NCBI GenBank assembly: GCA_946623365.1
Contig: CAMORE010000017.1
Coordinates: forward strand, 1 to 22,654
Direction: 5' to 3'
Source: an uncultured Acinetobacter sp.
GTDB lineage: Bacteria > Cyanobacteriota > Vampirovibrionia > Gastranaerophilales > Gastranaerophilaceae
Length of the DNA: 22,654 nt
Positions 1 through 6,364 of this stretch are shown here, in pieces; position 1 is the stretch's first letter, and each line of letters starts with the position of its first letter. The position numbers and the translations under genes are program-made. The notes beneath the pieces were generated by a model. The model did not search any database. It was given only the letters and a program-made list of their open reading frames with translations, and was not told the origin of the DNA.

Positions 1-173
1 AAAAGCAAATAATTATTTTCTATATTCTGTACATATGTTTTTTTAAATTCCTTTGGAATTGTTACATAAACGTATTCTGTTTGTTTTTTTAGACCGCATA
101 ATCCGATAACGGAATTATCTTTTCCCAAATTATCGTGAACAAAGTTAAATAAATTTTGGATTTTTGTTTGCAT
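1..173 (-). CDS. Hypothetical protein, N-terminal part (runs off the window edge)
   Basis: Reading the minus strand from an ATG at 173 gives 57 uninterrupted codons up to the window edge, starting MQTKIQNLFNFVHDNLGKDN. An AAAGGA ribosome site lies six bases before the ATG, which supports this start and frame over the overlapping minus-strand frame that runs on across the next gene. The visible part has a short helical start followed by a stretch of the type VIGLCGLKKQTEYVYVTIP, likely a beta strand or two. I do not recognise the family and the C-terminus is missing. It is divergent from the DUF1858 gene at 260, with which it shares an 86-base intergenic region. Confidence 0.6.
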   Translation of the reverse strand, partial: MQTKIQNLFNFVHDNLGKDNSVIGLCGLKKQTEYVYVTIPKEFKKTYVQNIENNYLL

Positions 174-198
174 ATAATGTCCTTTCTTGAGTATTCTG

Positions 199-207
199 TG
201 ATATAAT
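199..207 (+). promoter_or_regulatory. Extended -10 promoter for the DUF1858 gene
   Basis: TATAAT at 202-207 is preceded directly by TGA, giving an extended -10 box (TGnTATAAT), which can work without a good -35. No convincing -35 lies 17 bases upstream. Transcription would start near 214, leaving a leader of about 45 bases before the ATG at 260, with an AAAGGAG ribosome site at about 245-251. Confidence 0.5.
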
Positions 208-259
208 TGTATTGATGATTTAATGAATTTTTTAAGAAAGTCAAAAAAGGAGTAATAAA

Positions 260-460
260 ATGGAAAAAGTAACAAAAGATATGGGAATTATTGAAATAGT
301 ACAAGCTCATCCTGAAGCAGCTATGGTATTCCAAAAGTACGGTATGGGTTGCTTAGGCTGTGCTGCCGCAAGATTTGAGAATCTTGAAGCAGGTGCTAAG
401 GTTCATGGTTTTGATGCAGATCAGATGGTTGCAGAAATTAATGAACTAATAGGGGCATAA
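260..460 (+). CDS. DUF1858-domain small redox-type protein
   Basis: This 66-residue protein matches the DUF1858 family, also described as the hybrid-cluster-protein-associated disulfide domain. It has an N-terminal helix (DMGIIEIVQAHPEA), the signature GMGCLGCAAA with Cys31 and Cys34 as a CxxC pair, and a C-terminal helix (ADQMVAEINELIGA). In the family the two cysteines are thought to form a redox disulfide or bind metal or sulfur; the exact role is not established. Here the domain stands alone rather than being fused to ScdA/Ric or a nitrite-reductase-like partner. A strong AAAAGGAG ribosome site precedes the ATG. It is probably a single-gene transcript, since a stem-loop lies immediately downstream. 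Confidence 0.85.
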   Translation: MEKVTKDMGIIEIVQAHPEAAMVFQKYGMGCLGCAAARFENLEAGAKVHGFDADQMVAEINELIGA

Positions 461-478
461 GTCCTTAATTTTCGTTTC

Positions 479-503
479 AGCCTGCTCTTAAATAGAGCAG
501 GCT
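479..503 (+). terminator. Stem-loop after the DUF1858 gene
   Basis: AGCCTGCTC (479-487) pairs perfectly with GAGCAGGCT (495-503) around a 7-base loop. It is followed by AATATTA rather than a proper T run, so it could be a weak terminator, or an attenuator or 5' stabilising hairpin for the nfeD transcript starting 23 bases further on. Confidence 0.5.
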
Positions 504-526
504 AATATTAAAAAAGGAGAGTTATA

Positions 527-952
527 ATGGTCTTGTGGGAGTTTATTGTTATTACGGGAATTGTGTTTATATTGCTTGAACTCTTTATTCCGAGCATGTT
601 TTTTCTTAACTTTGCCTTTGCCGCATTTATTACAGCTGCGATTTCGCTATTCACAGCAGATATTTTAACTTTAGTTATAATATTTTGTTTATTTTCATTT
701 TTGTCATTTTTATTTTTGCGTCCGTTATTGTTAAAAAGAAAAGGAAAAGAATTGGAAACAGGAATAAATGATAAATATATAGGTAAAAGGGCTAAGGTAA
801 TAGAAGAAGTTTCAAGGAATAATGGAGTTATCTCAATATACGATGAACGATGGAATGCGAGAACCGAAGAGGACTCTGTAATTCCGGTTGGAACTGAAGT
901 AGAAATCGTAAAGAATGACAGTTTAATAATGTATGTAAGAAAATGTGATTAA
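527..952 (+). CDS. NfeD-family membrane protein
   Basis: A 141-residue short-type NfeD protein. Two or three hydrophobic helices fill residues 1-70 (WEFIVITGIVFILLELFIPS, then FAFAAFITAAIS and LTLVIIFCLFSFLSFLFL). They are followed by a basic linker (RPLLLKRKGKE) and a C-terminal beta-rich OB-fold domain at about 78-140, beginning YIGKRAKVIEEV and containing the typical segment GVISIYDERWNART. NfeD proteins sit in the membrane and partner with SPFH/stomatin proteins in membrane microdomains, and such a gene follows here. The serine-protease domain of long NfeD forms is absent. The ribosome site is AAAAAGGAGAG. The last codons and the stop lie inside an octamer repeat array. Confidence 0.85.
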   Translation: MVLWEFIVITGIVFILLELFIPSMFFLNFAFAAFITAAISLFTADILTLVIIFCLFSFLSFLFLRPLLLKRKGKELETGINDKYIGKRAKVIEEVSRNNGVISIYDERWNARTEEDSVIPVGTEVEIVKNDSLIMYVRKCD

Positions 953-1054
953 GTGATTGAGTGACTAAGTGATTAGGTGAGTATTAACACTAAAGAAAAG
1001 TACACAACTTTTTAATCAACTTAATCACCTGTTCACTTAATCACTTATTCACCT
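943..1054. repeat. Inverted pair of 8-bp-period GTGA repeat arrays
   Basis: Five consecutive 8-bp units of consensus RAGTGATT occupy 943-982. Five more in the opposite orientation occupy 1015-1054 (units such as AATCACTT and GTTCACTT). The arms match at about 30 of 40 positions when folded together, so the transcript between nfeD and the SPFH gene can form a long imperfect hairpin with a 32-base loop. The first arm begins within the 3' end of nfeD and supplies its Cys-Asp-stop codons. A similar single array lies upstream of secF at 10470-10509. Confidence 0.75.
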
Positions 1055-1077
1055 GTAGTAAAAAGGGAGGAGTTAAA

Positions 1078-2052
1078 GTGTTTCCGGCATTATCAGTTTT
1101 TTTGATTGCATTAGCAATTATATTTATTTCAAAAGGTATTATTATAGTACAACAAGCTGAAGTTGTTGTAATAGAAAGATTAGGTAAATTCGATAGAATT
1201 CTGGAGTCAGGTTTTAACTTTATTATTCCAATTCTGGAAGCACCGAGAGCTATTGATTGGAAAACTACAAAAAAAGGGTTTGACGGTTCATCTTATACAT
1301 ATATAGAAAAGAAAACCAGAATAGATTTGAGAGAAGCTGTGTATGATTTTCCGAGACAAAATGTAATTACAAAAGATAACGTATCAATCAGCATCAATGC
1401 TCTTTTGTATTTTCAAATTATGGATCCTAAATCTGCAGTATATGAGATTCAAAATCTTCCGGAAGCTATTGAGAAGCTGACCCAAACCAATTTGAGAAAC
1501 TTAGTAGGTCAGCTTGATTTGGATGAAAGTTTAGTTTCAAGAGATAAGATTAACCAAGAACTCAGAGCAATTTTGGATGAGGCTACTAATAAATGGGGTG
1601 TAAAGGTTAACAGAGTTGAACTTCAAGATATTATACCGCCAAGTGATATTCAATCAGCTATGGAAAAACAAATGAAGGCAGAACGTGACAGACGTGCAGC
1701 AATCTTAGAGGCTGAAGGTTTGAAAAAATCAGCAGTATTAAAAGCTGAAGGAGAAAAGGAAGCTGCAATTAACAGAGCAGAAGGTGAAAAACAAGCTAAT
1801 ATCCTAAGGGCGGAAGGTGTTGCTCAAGCAAGAATACTGGAAGCAGACGGTGAAAAAGAAGCTATTCAAAGGATTATTAACGCTCTTGCAGATAAAGGTC
1901 AGCCTGATAAATATTTAATTGCAATGAAGTATCTTGAAACGATGAAAGCAATCACAAGCGGAAAAGATAACAAAGTTGTTTACATGCCATACGAAGCTAC
2001 AGGAATTTTAAGCTCTGTAGACGGTATTAAACAAATGTTTGATGCAAAGTAA
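1078..2052 (+). CDS. SPFH/stomatin-like membrane protein (paraslipin / QmcA type)
   Basis: A 324-residue protein with one N-terminal membrane helix (about residues 4-26). The SPFH domain runs from about 25 to 190, beginning with the family hallmark VVVIERLGKFDRILESGFNF and including VSINALLYFQIMDP. A coiled-coil region at about 195-260 is rich in AEGEK/AEG repeats, as in stomatins and flotillins, and a conserved tail LIAMKYLETMKAI follows. These proteins oligomerise into cage-like membrane scaffolds and modulate membrane proteases. The start is GTG, with a strong GGGAGGAG site six bases upstream. The preceding gene encodes its usual partner NfeD, though 125 bases and a long repeat hairpin separate them, so co-expression may be modulated. 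Confidence 0.9.
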   Translation: MFPALSVFLIALAIIFISKGIIIVQQAEVVVIERLGKFDRILESGFNFIIPILEAPRAIDWKTTKKGFDGSSYTYIEKKTRIDLREAVYDFPRQNVITKDNVSISINALLYFQIMDPKSAVYEIQNLPEAIEKLTQTNLRNLVGQLDLDESLVSRDKINQELRAILDEATNKWGVKVNRVELQDIIPPSDIQSAMEKQMKAERDRRAAILEAEGLKKSAVLKAEGEKEAAINRAEGEKQANILRAEGVAQARILEADGEKEAIQRIINALADKGQPDKYLIAMKYLETMKAITSGKDNKVVYMPYEATGILSSVDGIKQMFDAK

Positions 2053-2064
2053 AATATGATAAAG

Positions 2065-2212
2065 AGAGGGTGACTAAAAAGTCAAAATTACCATTGGAAC
2101 ATATGAACACCGTAGGGTGGGTTAAGTCTTCAATAATCATTGTTTTAGGCATATTATCGTTAAATGACGAACCCACCAACATTAAACGATTTTGACTTTT
2201 TAGTCACCCTCT
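2065..2212. mobile_element. MITE-like element 1 with 24-bp terminal inverted repeats
   Basis: A perfect 24-bp inverted repeat pairs 2065-2088 with 2189-2212; its core is GAGGGTGACTAAAAAGTCA, which itself contains the small palindrome TGACTaaaaAGTCA. The 100-bp interior has a second perfect palindrome, GGTGGGTT (2116-2123) with AACCCACC (2170-2177). It has no ORF of note. It sits between convergent genes, and the right end is followed by a T run, so it can double as a bidirectional terminator. The outer repeat recurs at 20906-21041 around a different interior, which argues for a dispersed non-autonomous repeat family. No clear target-site duplication is visible. Confidence 0.65.
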
Positions 2213-2824
2213 TTTTTCTTCAAAAAATTTATCCATTGTATGAGTAATCCCGTTATTGAAGGATCTTGCTATGTCTTGAAATTTGAATACCCCCAAACAT
2301 CCTAATTCTGTCAGTCTGAAACTTTGATTAAAGTCAAACAGCGGTATTCCGTTCTTTTTTATATCATATAATGTTGAATGTAAGTATTTAATTACTTTTG
2401 CAATATCTTCGTCTTGCAAGTTAAATTTTTCATCTTTTATTCTTTTTGTTAAGCTTGCAAGTAATGTATATGCCTTCATGTGCAGAGATTTTTCTTTTTC
2501 ATACATTTCCTGAGATATTTTTTCCGGTACAAAGTTTTCTTCTATTAATCTCAATTCGTTACCTAAAAACATATTTTTCAAACCAAGATAAATATTTTCT
2601 GTCATGCTTTTCAAATCAAGTATATGAGTTAACAGAAGAATATCATTTTTATCATCAACATAATTTTGCATTTTTTGCAGTTTTTGATATTCAAATAAAT
2701 CTTGTTTACCTTCATTATTAAGCTGCATTGCTATATATGTCACAACGTTATCTTTACCGGCTTTGGAGTTCGCCGTTGCAATTATATTTTTGTAACCTGT
2801 AAAACTAATATTATTATTTATCAT
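2204..2824 (-). CDS. Hypothetical protein, possibly lineage-specific
   Basis: A 206-residue, largely helical soluble protein starting MINNNISFTGYKN. N-terminal NISFTGYK-like stretches are, as I recall, common in uncharacterised proteins of gut Melainabacteria, but I cannot confirm this here. No signal peptide, membrane helix or catalytic motif is evident. The middle (about 40-150) is charged and helix-prone and the end contains GCLGVFKFQDIARSFNNG. The C-terminal EKRG and the stop codon are encoded by the right terminal repeat of the neighbouring element, so the natural C-terminus may have been longer. There is no good ribosome site before the ATG at 2824. Divergent from the MEMO-AMMECR1 gene. 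Confidence 0.7.
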   Translation of the reverse strand: MINNNISFTGYKNIIATANSKAGKDNVVTYIAMQLNNEGKQDLFEYQKLQKMQNYVDDKNDILLLTHILDLKSMTENIYLGLKNMFLGNELRLIEENFVPEKISQEMYEKEKSLHMKAYTLLASLTKRIKDEKFNLQDEDIAKVIKYLHSTLYDIKKNGIPLFDFNQSFRLTELGCLGVFKFQDIARSFNNGITHTMDKFFEEKRG

Positions 2825-2854
2825 ATTATTGCTAAAACATGAATATAAAATTTT

Positions 2855-2883
2855 TTGCTATTAATTCTTAATTATTTTATAAT
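2855..2883 (+). promoter_or_regulatory. Sigma-70-type promoter of the MEMO-AMMECR1 gene
   Basis: TTGCTA (2855-2860), a 17-base spacer and a perfect TATAAT (2878-2883). The expected start of transcription, seven bases past the -10, is position 2890, which is the A of the ATG. No ribosome site precedes the gene, so a leaderless mRNA is predicted. Confidence 0.6.
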
Positions 2884-2889
2884 TTTGTT

Positions 2890-4287
2890 ATGAACAAAAC
2901 AGCTGTTTTTGCAGGAACATTTTATCCTGAAGATGCAAAAGAATTAAATACTCTAATAGACTCTTTTAAAGGCAAAACCGATATAGAATACAAATCAAAG
3001 GCCATAATAGTTCCGCATGCGGGATATTTGTATTCAGGTCATGCTGCAATGGCAGGTTTTATGCATCTCGAGCCGAGCGAAAATATATTCATAATAGCGC
3101 CTTCTCATCATGAAAATTTTACAAATATTGCACTTCCTGAATATACATATTTTGATACACCGCTTGGTAGTGTTGAAGTTAATAACAGGCTGATAAAACT
3201 GCTTGCGGAAACGTATCCTTGCGTCGTATCAAATGTGCCGTTTGATAAAGAACATTCAATAGAAGTGCAGCTACCATTTTTACAAAACATATTTTTTCCG
3301 CAAAAGCAAAATGCAATGGAATTTGTAAAAAATTTAAAACAGCTTGGCAAAAAATTACGCATTGTTCCTATTTTGGTAGGAAAGTGTGATTATAGACTTA
3401 TTGCTGATATTATTGCCGAATACTGGGAAACATCATCTTTTGTTATTTCATCAGATTTGAGCCATTATTACACACATGAGCAATGCAGACAAATAGATAC
3501 ATATACGGCGAATATAATAGAAACAGGAAAAATTGACTGTTTTGAACCGGAACAAGCTTGCGGATTAATCGGTATAAAGGGTTTGGTTGAATTTGCAAAT
3601 AATAATGACAGTTCAATCATAAGAGCTGAAATGTATAATTCGGGAGATATAAGCGGTGATAAAGATAAGGTAGTCGGTTATGGTTCTTGGTTTTTGTTTC
3701 CCGATTCAAAAAATGCATTTATAGAAAAATATTATAAAGAATACATTTTTAATGTTGTAAGGCAGAGTATAATTTCTTATTTTAATGAGGAAACATTTGT
3801 TCCGGAGCACATTCCTCCTGTTTTATTAGAATATGGAGCGGCATTTATAACTATTAAATATGAAGGTAAATTAAGGGGATGTATGGGTTCTATATATCCG
3901 ACAAAGCCTCTAATTCTGGATATAATTGATAATACAATAAATGCAGCCTTTCAAGACCCAAGGTTTATTCCGTTAACAATGGATGAGTTAGAAAAAATAA
4001 AAATATCTATTTCTATACTGTCATCTGTTGAACGAATAAAATTTAAAGACGAAAGAGATTTACTTTCGAAAATATATCCATACGGTATTATCATATCCGA
4101 AAGAGAGAGAAGGGCAGTTTATTTGCCTATAGTTTGGGAGCAGCTGCCGGATAGGGAAGTATTTCTGAATTCCCTGAAAGAAAAAGCCGGTCTTCCGCCA
4201 ACTTATTTTTCAAAAACATTTGAAGCTTATAAATTTAATACAACCTGTTTATCGGAAGAAGGTTTTGATATTAACGAGACACTATAA
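2890..4287 (+). CDS. MEMO1 family / AMMECR1 domain fusion protein (AmmeMemoRadiSam B+A)
   Basis: A 465-residue two-domain protein. Residues 1 to about 280 are a MEMO1-like domain: VPHAGYLYSGH (His43, His51), APSHH (His73, His74), the conserved EHSIEVQLPFLQ block and SSDLSHY. This fold resembles class III extradiol dioxygenases. Residues about 290-460 are an AMMECR1 domain with its signature LRGCMG at 328-333, followed by AAFQDPRF. In prokaryotes these two parts form the AmmeMemoRadiSam system with a radical SAM enzyme; here A and B are fused and no radical SAM gene is adjacent. The biochemical function is unknown. The start lacks a ribosome site and coincides with the predicted transcription start. 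Confidence 0.88.
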   Translation: MNKTAVFAGTFYPEDAKELNTLIDSFKGKTDIEYKSKAIIVPHAGYLYSGHAAMAGFMHLEPSENIFIIAPSHHENFTNIALPEYTYFDTPLGSVEVNNRLIKLLAETYPCVVSNVPFDKEHSIEVQLPFLQNIFFPQKQNAMEFVKNLKQLGKKLRIVPILVGKCDYRLIADIIAEYWETSSFVISSDLSHYYTHEQCRQIDTYTANIIETGKIDCFEPEQACGLIGIKGLVEFANNNDSSIIRAEMYNSGDISGDKDKVVGYGSWFLFPDSKNAFIEKYYKEYIFNVVRQSIISYFNEETFVPEHIPPVLLEYGAAFITIKYEGKLRGCMGSIYPTKPLILDIIDNTINAAFQDPRFIPLTMDELEKIKISISILSSVERIKFKDERDLLSKIYPYGIIISERERRAVYLPIVWEQLPDREVFLNSLKEKAGLPPTYFSKTFEAYKFNTTCLSEEGFDINETL

Positions 4288-4299
4288 GCCATTTTGATA

Positions 4300-4305
4300 T
4301 ATAAT
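4300..4305 (+). promoter_or_regulatory. -10 box upstream of flhB
   Basis: TATAAT at 4300-4305 lies 36 bases before the flhB ATG, and a ribosome site AAAAGGAAT precedes the start. The position expected for the -35 is weak. The preceding gene ends at 4287, so read-through is also possible. Confidence 0.4.
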
Positions 4306-4341
4306 AGAATTAGTCACAAATCAAAAGGAATTTTTATATAA

Positions 4342-5421
4342 ATGGGTAATGACGCAGCTGAAAGAACAGAAGAAGCCACCCAGCGAAGACGGCAAAAGGA
4401 GCGGGAAAAGGGAAATGTATCCAAAAGCAGGGATATGGATTCAGCGCTTGTAATGGTTGCCGGAATAGCTTTATTGGCTGTGTTCTCCAAACTTATGAGC
4501 GAAACTATTTTGAACATGATGCGGGAAACTTTTGGACATTTAAATCCGTATTTGGATCCTGATAATGTAATGGGAATTTTATTACCGTATTTCAGAGAGC
4601 TAGGCGTTATATTATTACCATTCTTTGCATTATTACTTATTCTTTCGGTAATAATTATAAGAATGGACGTTGGTCATGTTTTTGCAATAGACAAAATTAA
4701 AATTAAGTTAGATAATCTTTCGCCAAGGAGAATGCTTCAAAATGCCAAAAGGATGTTTAATCCTTTTGAGCCAAGAACGTTGGTAGAATTTGCAAAATCT
4801 ATTCTTAAGATTGTAGTAGTTGCAGCTTGCGGTTATTCCGCAATAAATGCCAGAAAAGGCGATTTGATGGGACTTGTGGGTATTGACCCTGTAACAGCAA
4901 TTCATATAATTTTATCGATTCTTATAAATATGATTATTAATATGTGTTTGGCAATGCTTATTTTGGGATACATAGATAAAAAATATCAACACTACGAATA
5001 TGAAAAATCCATTAAAATGACAAAACAGGAAATTAAAGATGAACAAAAGGATGTAGAAGGAGATCCTAAAATAAAGGCAAGAATAAAGTCTATTCAAATG
5101 CAAATGGCACGTCAAAGAATGATGTCATCAGTCCCGCAATCAGATGTTGTTGTTACAAACCCGACGCACTATGCGGTTGCTATAAAATATGATAAAACTA
5201 TTGCTCCGGCTCCTGTTGTTACAGCAAAAGGTGTAGATTACCTTGCTTTTCAAATCAAAGAGATTGCAAAAGAAAATAACGTTCCTATTGTAGAAAACAG
5301 ACCTGTCGCAAGAGCTTTGTATAATACGGTGCCTGTAGACGGTGTAATTCCGTCAGATTTATACGTAGCAGTATCAGAAATACTGGCATATGTCTACAGG
5401 CTTAAAAATGACAATCAATAA
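4342..5421 (+). CDS. flhB: Flagellar biosynthesis protein FlhB
   Basis: A 359-residue FlhB/SctU-family protein of the flagellar type III export gate, which switches export specificity from rod/hook to filament substrates. The N-terminus carries the classic ERTEEATQRRRQKEREKGNV segment, followed by four hydrophobic regions (about 35-53, 80-107, 150-172 and 183-207). The cytoplasmic domain contains the autocleavage motif NPTHYAVAIKY, with Asn273-Pro274-Thr275-His276. Full length; it ends shortly after the domain, without a long tail. Flagellar rather than virulence identity is inferred from the fliJ-fliK-flgD-flgE cluster about 8 kb downstream. fliR, flhA and the other gate genes are not adjacent, so the flagellar genes are scattered. 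Convergent with rnhA, with only nine bases between the stops. Confidence 0.95.
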   Translation: MGNDAAERTEEATQRRRQKEREKGNVSKSRDMDSALVMVAGIALLAVFSKLMSETILNMMRETFGHLNPYLDPDNVMGILLPYFRELGVILLPFFALLLILSVIIIRMDVGHVFAIDKIKIKLDNLSPRRMLQNAKRMFNPFEPRTLVEFAKSILKIVVVAACGYSAINARKGDLMGLVGIDPVTAIHIILSILINMIINMCLAMLILGYIDKKYQHYEYEKSIKMTKQEIKDEQKDVEGDPKIKARIKSIQMQMARQRMMSSVPQSDVVVTNPTHYAVAIKYDKTIAPAPVVTAKGVDYLAFQIKEIAKENNVPIVENRPVARALYNTVPVDGVIPSDLYVAVSEILAYVYRLKNDNQ

Positions 5422-5430
5422 AACTAAACT

Positions 5431-5892
5431 CTATATACATTCAAGTAGAGAATCTTGTTTATATGCATTTACCGCAAGTTTATCGCAGCGTTCATTGTAC
5501 GGATGACCGGCATGACCTTTTACCCAGTTGAATTTTACTTCATGCTCATTCATTGCTTTTAACAGGCGTTTCCATAATTCTTCATTTTTGACATTTTTCC
5601 AATTTTTTTTAACCCATCCGTCAATCCAATTGTTATTAAAAGCATCACAAACATATTTACTGTCAGATGTAACTATTACTTCTGCAGGCTTCTTTAATGC
5701 TTCCAGTCCGACAATTACCGCTAAAAGTTCCATTTGATTGTTTGTTACATACTTATATCCGGCATAAAGTTCCTTTTCATGTGTAATACCTTTTGAATCA
5801 ACATAAACGAGAATTGCTCCATATCCGCCCGGACCGGGGTTCCCGCTGCATGCGCCATCAGTATACAAATTAATTTTAACTTTTTCTCCCAT
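5431..5892 (-). CDS. rnhA: Ribonuclease HI
   Basis: A 153-residue type 1 RNase H, which cleaves RNA in RNA-DNA hybrids. From the ATG at 5892 the catalytic set is complete: Asp12 (LYTDGACSGNPGPGGYGA), Glu55 (NNQMELLA), Asp77 (TSDSKYV), His127 (VKGHAGHPYNE) and Asp137 (ERCDKLA). The basic handle region (WIDGWVKKNWKN) of the E. coli-type enzyme is present. An in-frame TTG at 5910 would add six residues and has an ideally placed AGGAGGT site, but that site is buried in the terminator stem of the upstream gene. The ATG gives the family's usual N-terminus but has no ribosome site of its own, so the start remains uncertain. Confidence 0.93.
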   Translation of the reverse strand: MGEKVKINLYTDGACSGNPGPGGYGAILVYVDSKGITHEKELYAGYKYVTNNQMELLAVIVGLEALKKPAEVIVTSDSKYVCDAFNNNWIDGWVKKNWKNVKNEELWKRLLKAMNEHEVKFNWVKGHAGHPYNERCDKLAVNAYKQDSLLECI

Positions 5893-5906
5893 ATAATAAT
5901 TAAGAC

Positions 5907-5946
5907 ACAAAAAAGACCTCCTGTATATACAGGAGGTCTTTTTTGT
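5907..5946. terminator. Perfect 40-bp palindromic terminator between the HEAT-repeat gene and rnhA
   Basis: Positions 5907-5946 form a perfect palindrome centred at 5926.5. The GACCTCCTGTA stem is bordered by an A6 run on one side and a T6 run on the other, so it works as an intrinsic terminator on either strand. On the minus strand it ends the HEAT-repeat gene transcript. The same stem holds the AGGAGGT that would serve the alternative TTG start of rnhA. Confidence 0.85.
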
Positions 5947-5958
5947 TGTGAAACTTTT

Positions 5959-6240
5959 TTATGCTGCTACACCTTGAATTTCGGATATTAAGTATTTTGC
6001 AACCCATTCAAAGTCTTTGTTGCAGCTTGCAGCCTTTTTAAGATATTCTACAGAAGCTTCTCCGATTCTGATAAGAGTCATTGCTGCTACGCCTCTTTTG
6101 ATGCCTTTTACTGTTTGAAGTTGATTTACAAGTTCAGGTACAACTTCCGTTCCTTGATCTACTAATATATTTTCAATTTGATTTTTTGTTGTGTTATCTG
6201 CTGTTTCAAGTTTGTTAAGAATTTCTTCAACTGTCTGCAT
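5959..6240 (-). CDS. Small HEAT-repeat-like protein
   Basis: I choose the ATG at 6240 (93 residues, MQTVEEILNKLETADNTTK) because an AAGGAG ribosome site lies six bases upstream; the open frame extends further but has no better start. The body is all helical. A segment of HEAT-repeat character spans about 40-75: VVPELVNQLQTVKGIKRGVA then MTLIRIGEASVEYLKKAA. This suggests two short alpha-alpha repeats for protein binding. There are no catalytic residues, signal or membrane segments. It is divergent from the phospholipase-D gene and followed by a strong palindromic terminator, so it is a single-gene transcript. Function unknown. Confidence 0.75.
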   Translation of the reverse strand: MQTVEEILNKLETADNTTKNQIENILVDQGTEVVPELVNQLQTVKGIKRGVAAMTLIRIGEASVEYLKKAASCNKDFEWVAKYLISEIQGVAA

Positions 6241-6273
6241 ATTCTTCTCCTTTATAATATTTCTCATCTGCAT

Positions 6274-6279
6274 TTTTAT
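6274..6279 (-). promoter_or_regulatory. -10 box of the HEAT-repeat gene
   Basis: On the minus strand TATAAT lies at 6279-6274, about 34 bases before the ATG at 6240, with only a weak -35-like TTAATT 17 bases upstream. Nearby, AAGATT and AATCTT (about 6304-6324) form a small inverted repeat between this promoter and the divergent one at 6353, a possible operator. Confidence 0.4.
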
Positions 6280-6352
6280 TATAGACCATATTTTTACAAA
6301 ATTAAGATTTCTTTGCATAATCTTAATATCGTATTTATTTTTCTTTTTATTT

Positions 6353-6358
6353 TATAAT
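6353..6358 (+). promoter_or_regulatory. -10 box directly before the phospholipase-D-like gene
   Basis: A perfect TATAAT at 6353-6358 is followed by exactly six bases and then the ATG at 6365, the same geometry as at 2878-2890. No ribosome site exists in between and the -35 is poor. A leaderless transcript is predicted. Confidence 0.5.
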
Positions 6359-6364
6359 ATCCGT

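Noticed and set aside
89..334. Minus-strand 81-codon frame overlapping the DUF1858 gene
   Set aside because: It overlaps a well-supported gene, is low-complexity Phe/Tyr-rich, and a neighbouring frame with a good ribosome site (start at 173) is the better candidate.
943..1054. CRISPR array
   Set aside because: The units are 8 bp and contiguous with no spacers, and the two halves face each other.
2065..2212. Riboswitch or attenuator for the gene on the left or right
   Set aside because: It lies at the 3' ends of both flanking genes and its ends recur elsewhere as an inverted repeat, which fits a repeat element or terminator better.
6191..6364. 58-residue N-terminal extension of the phospholipase-D-like protein
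   Set aside because: It overlaps the divergent HEAT-repeat gene and its promoter and is hydrophobic low-complexity; ATG 6365 is preceded by a perfect -10 box.
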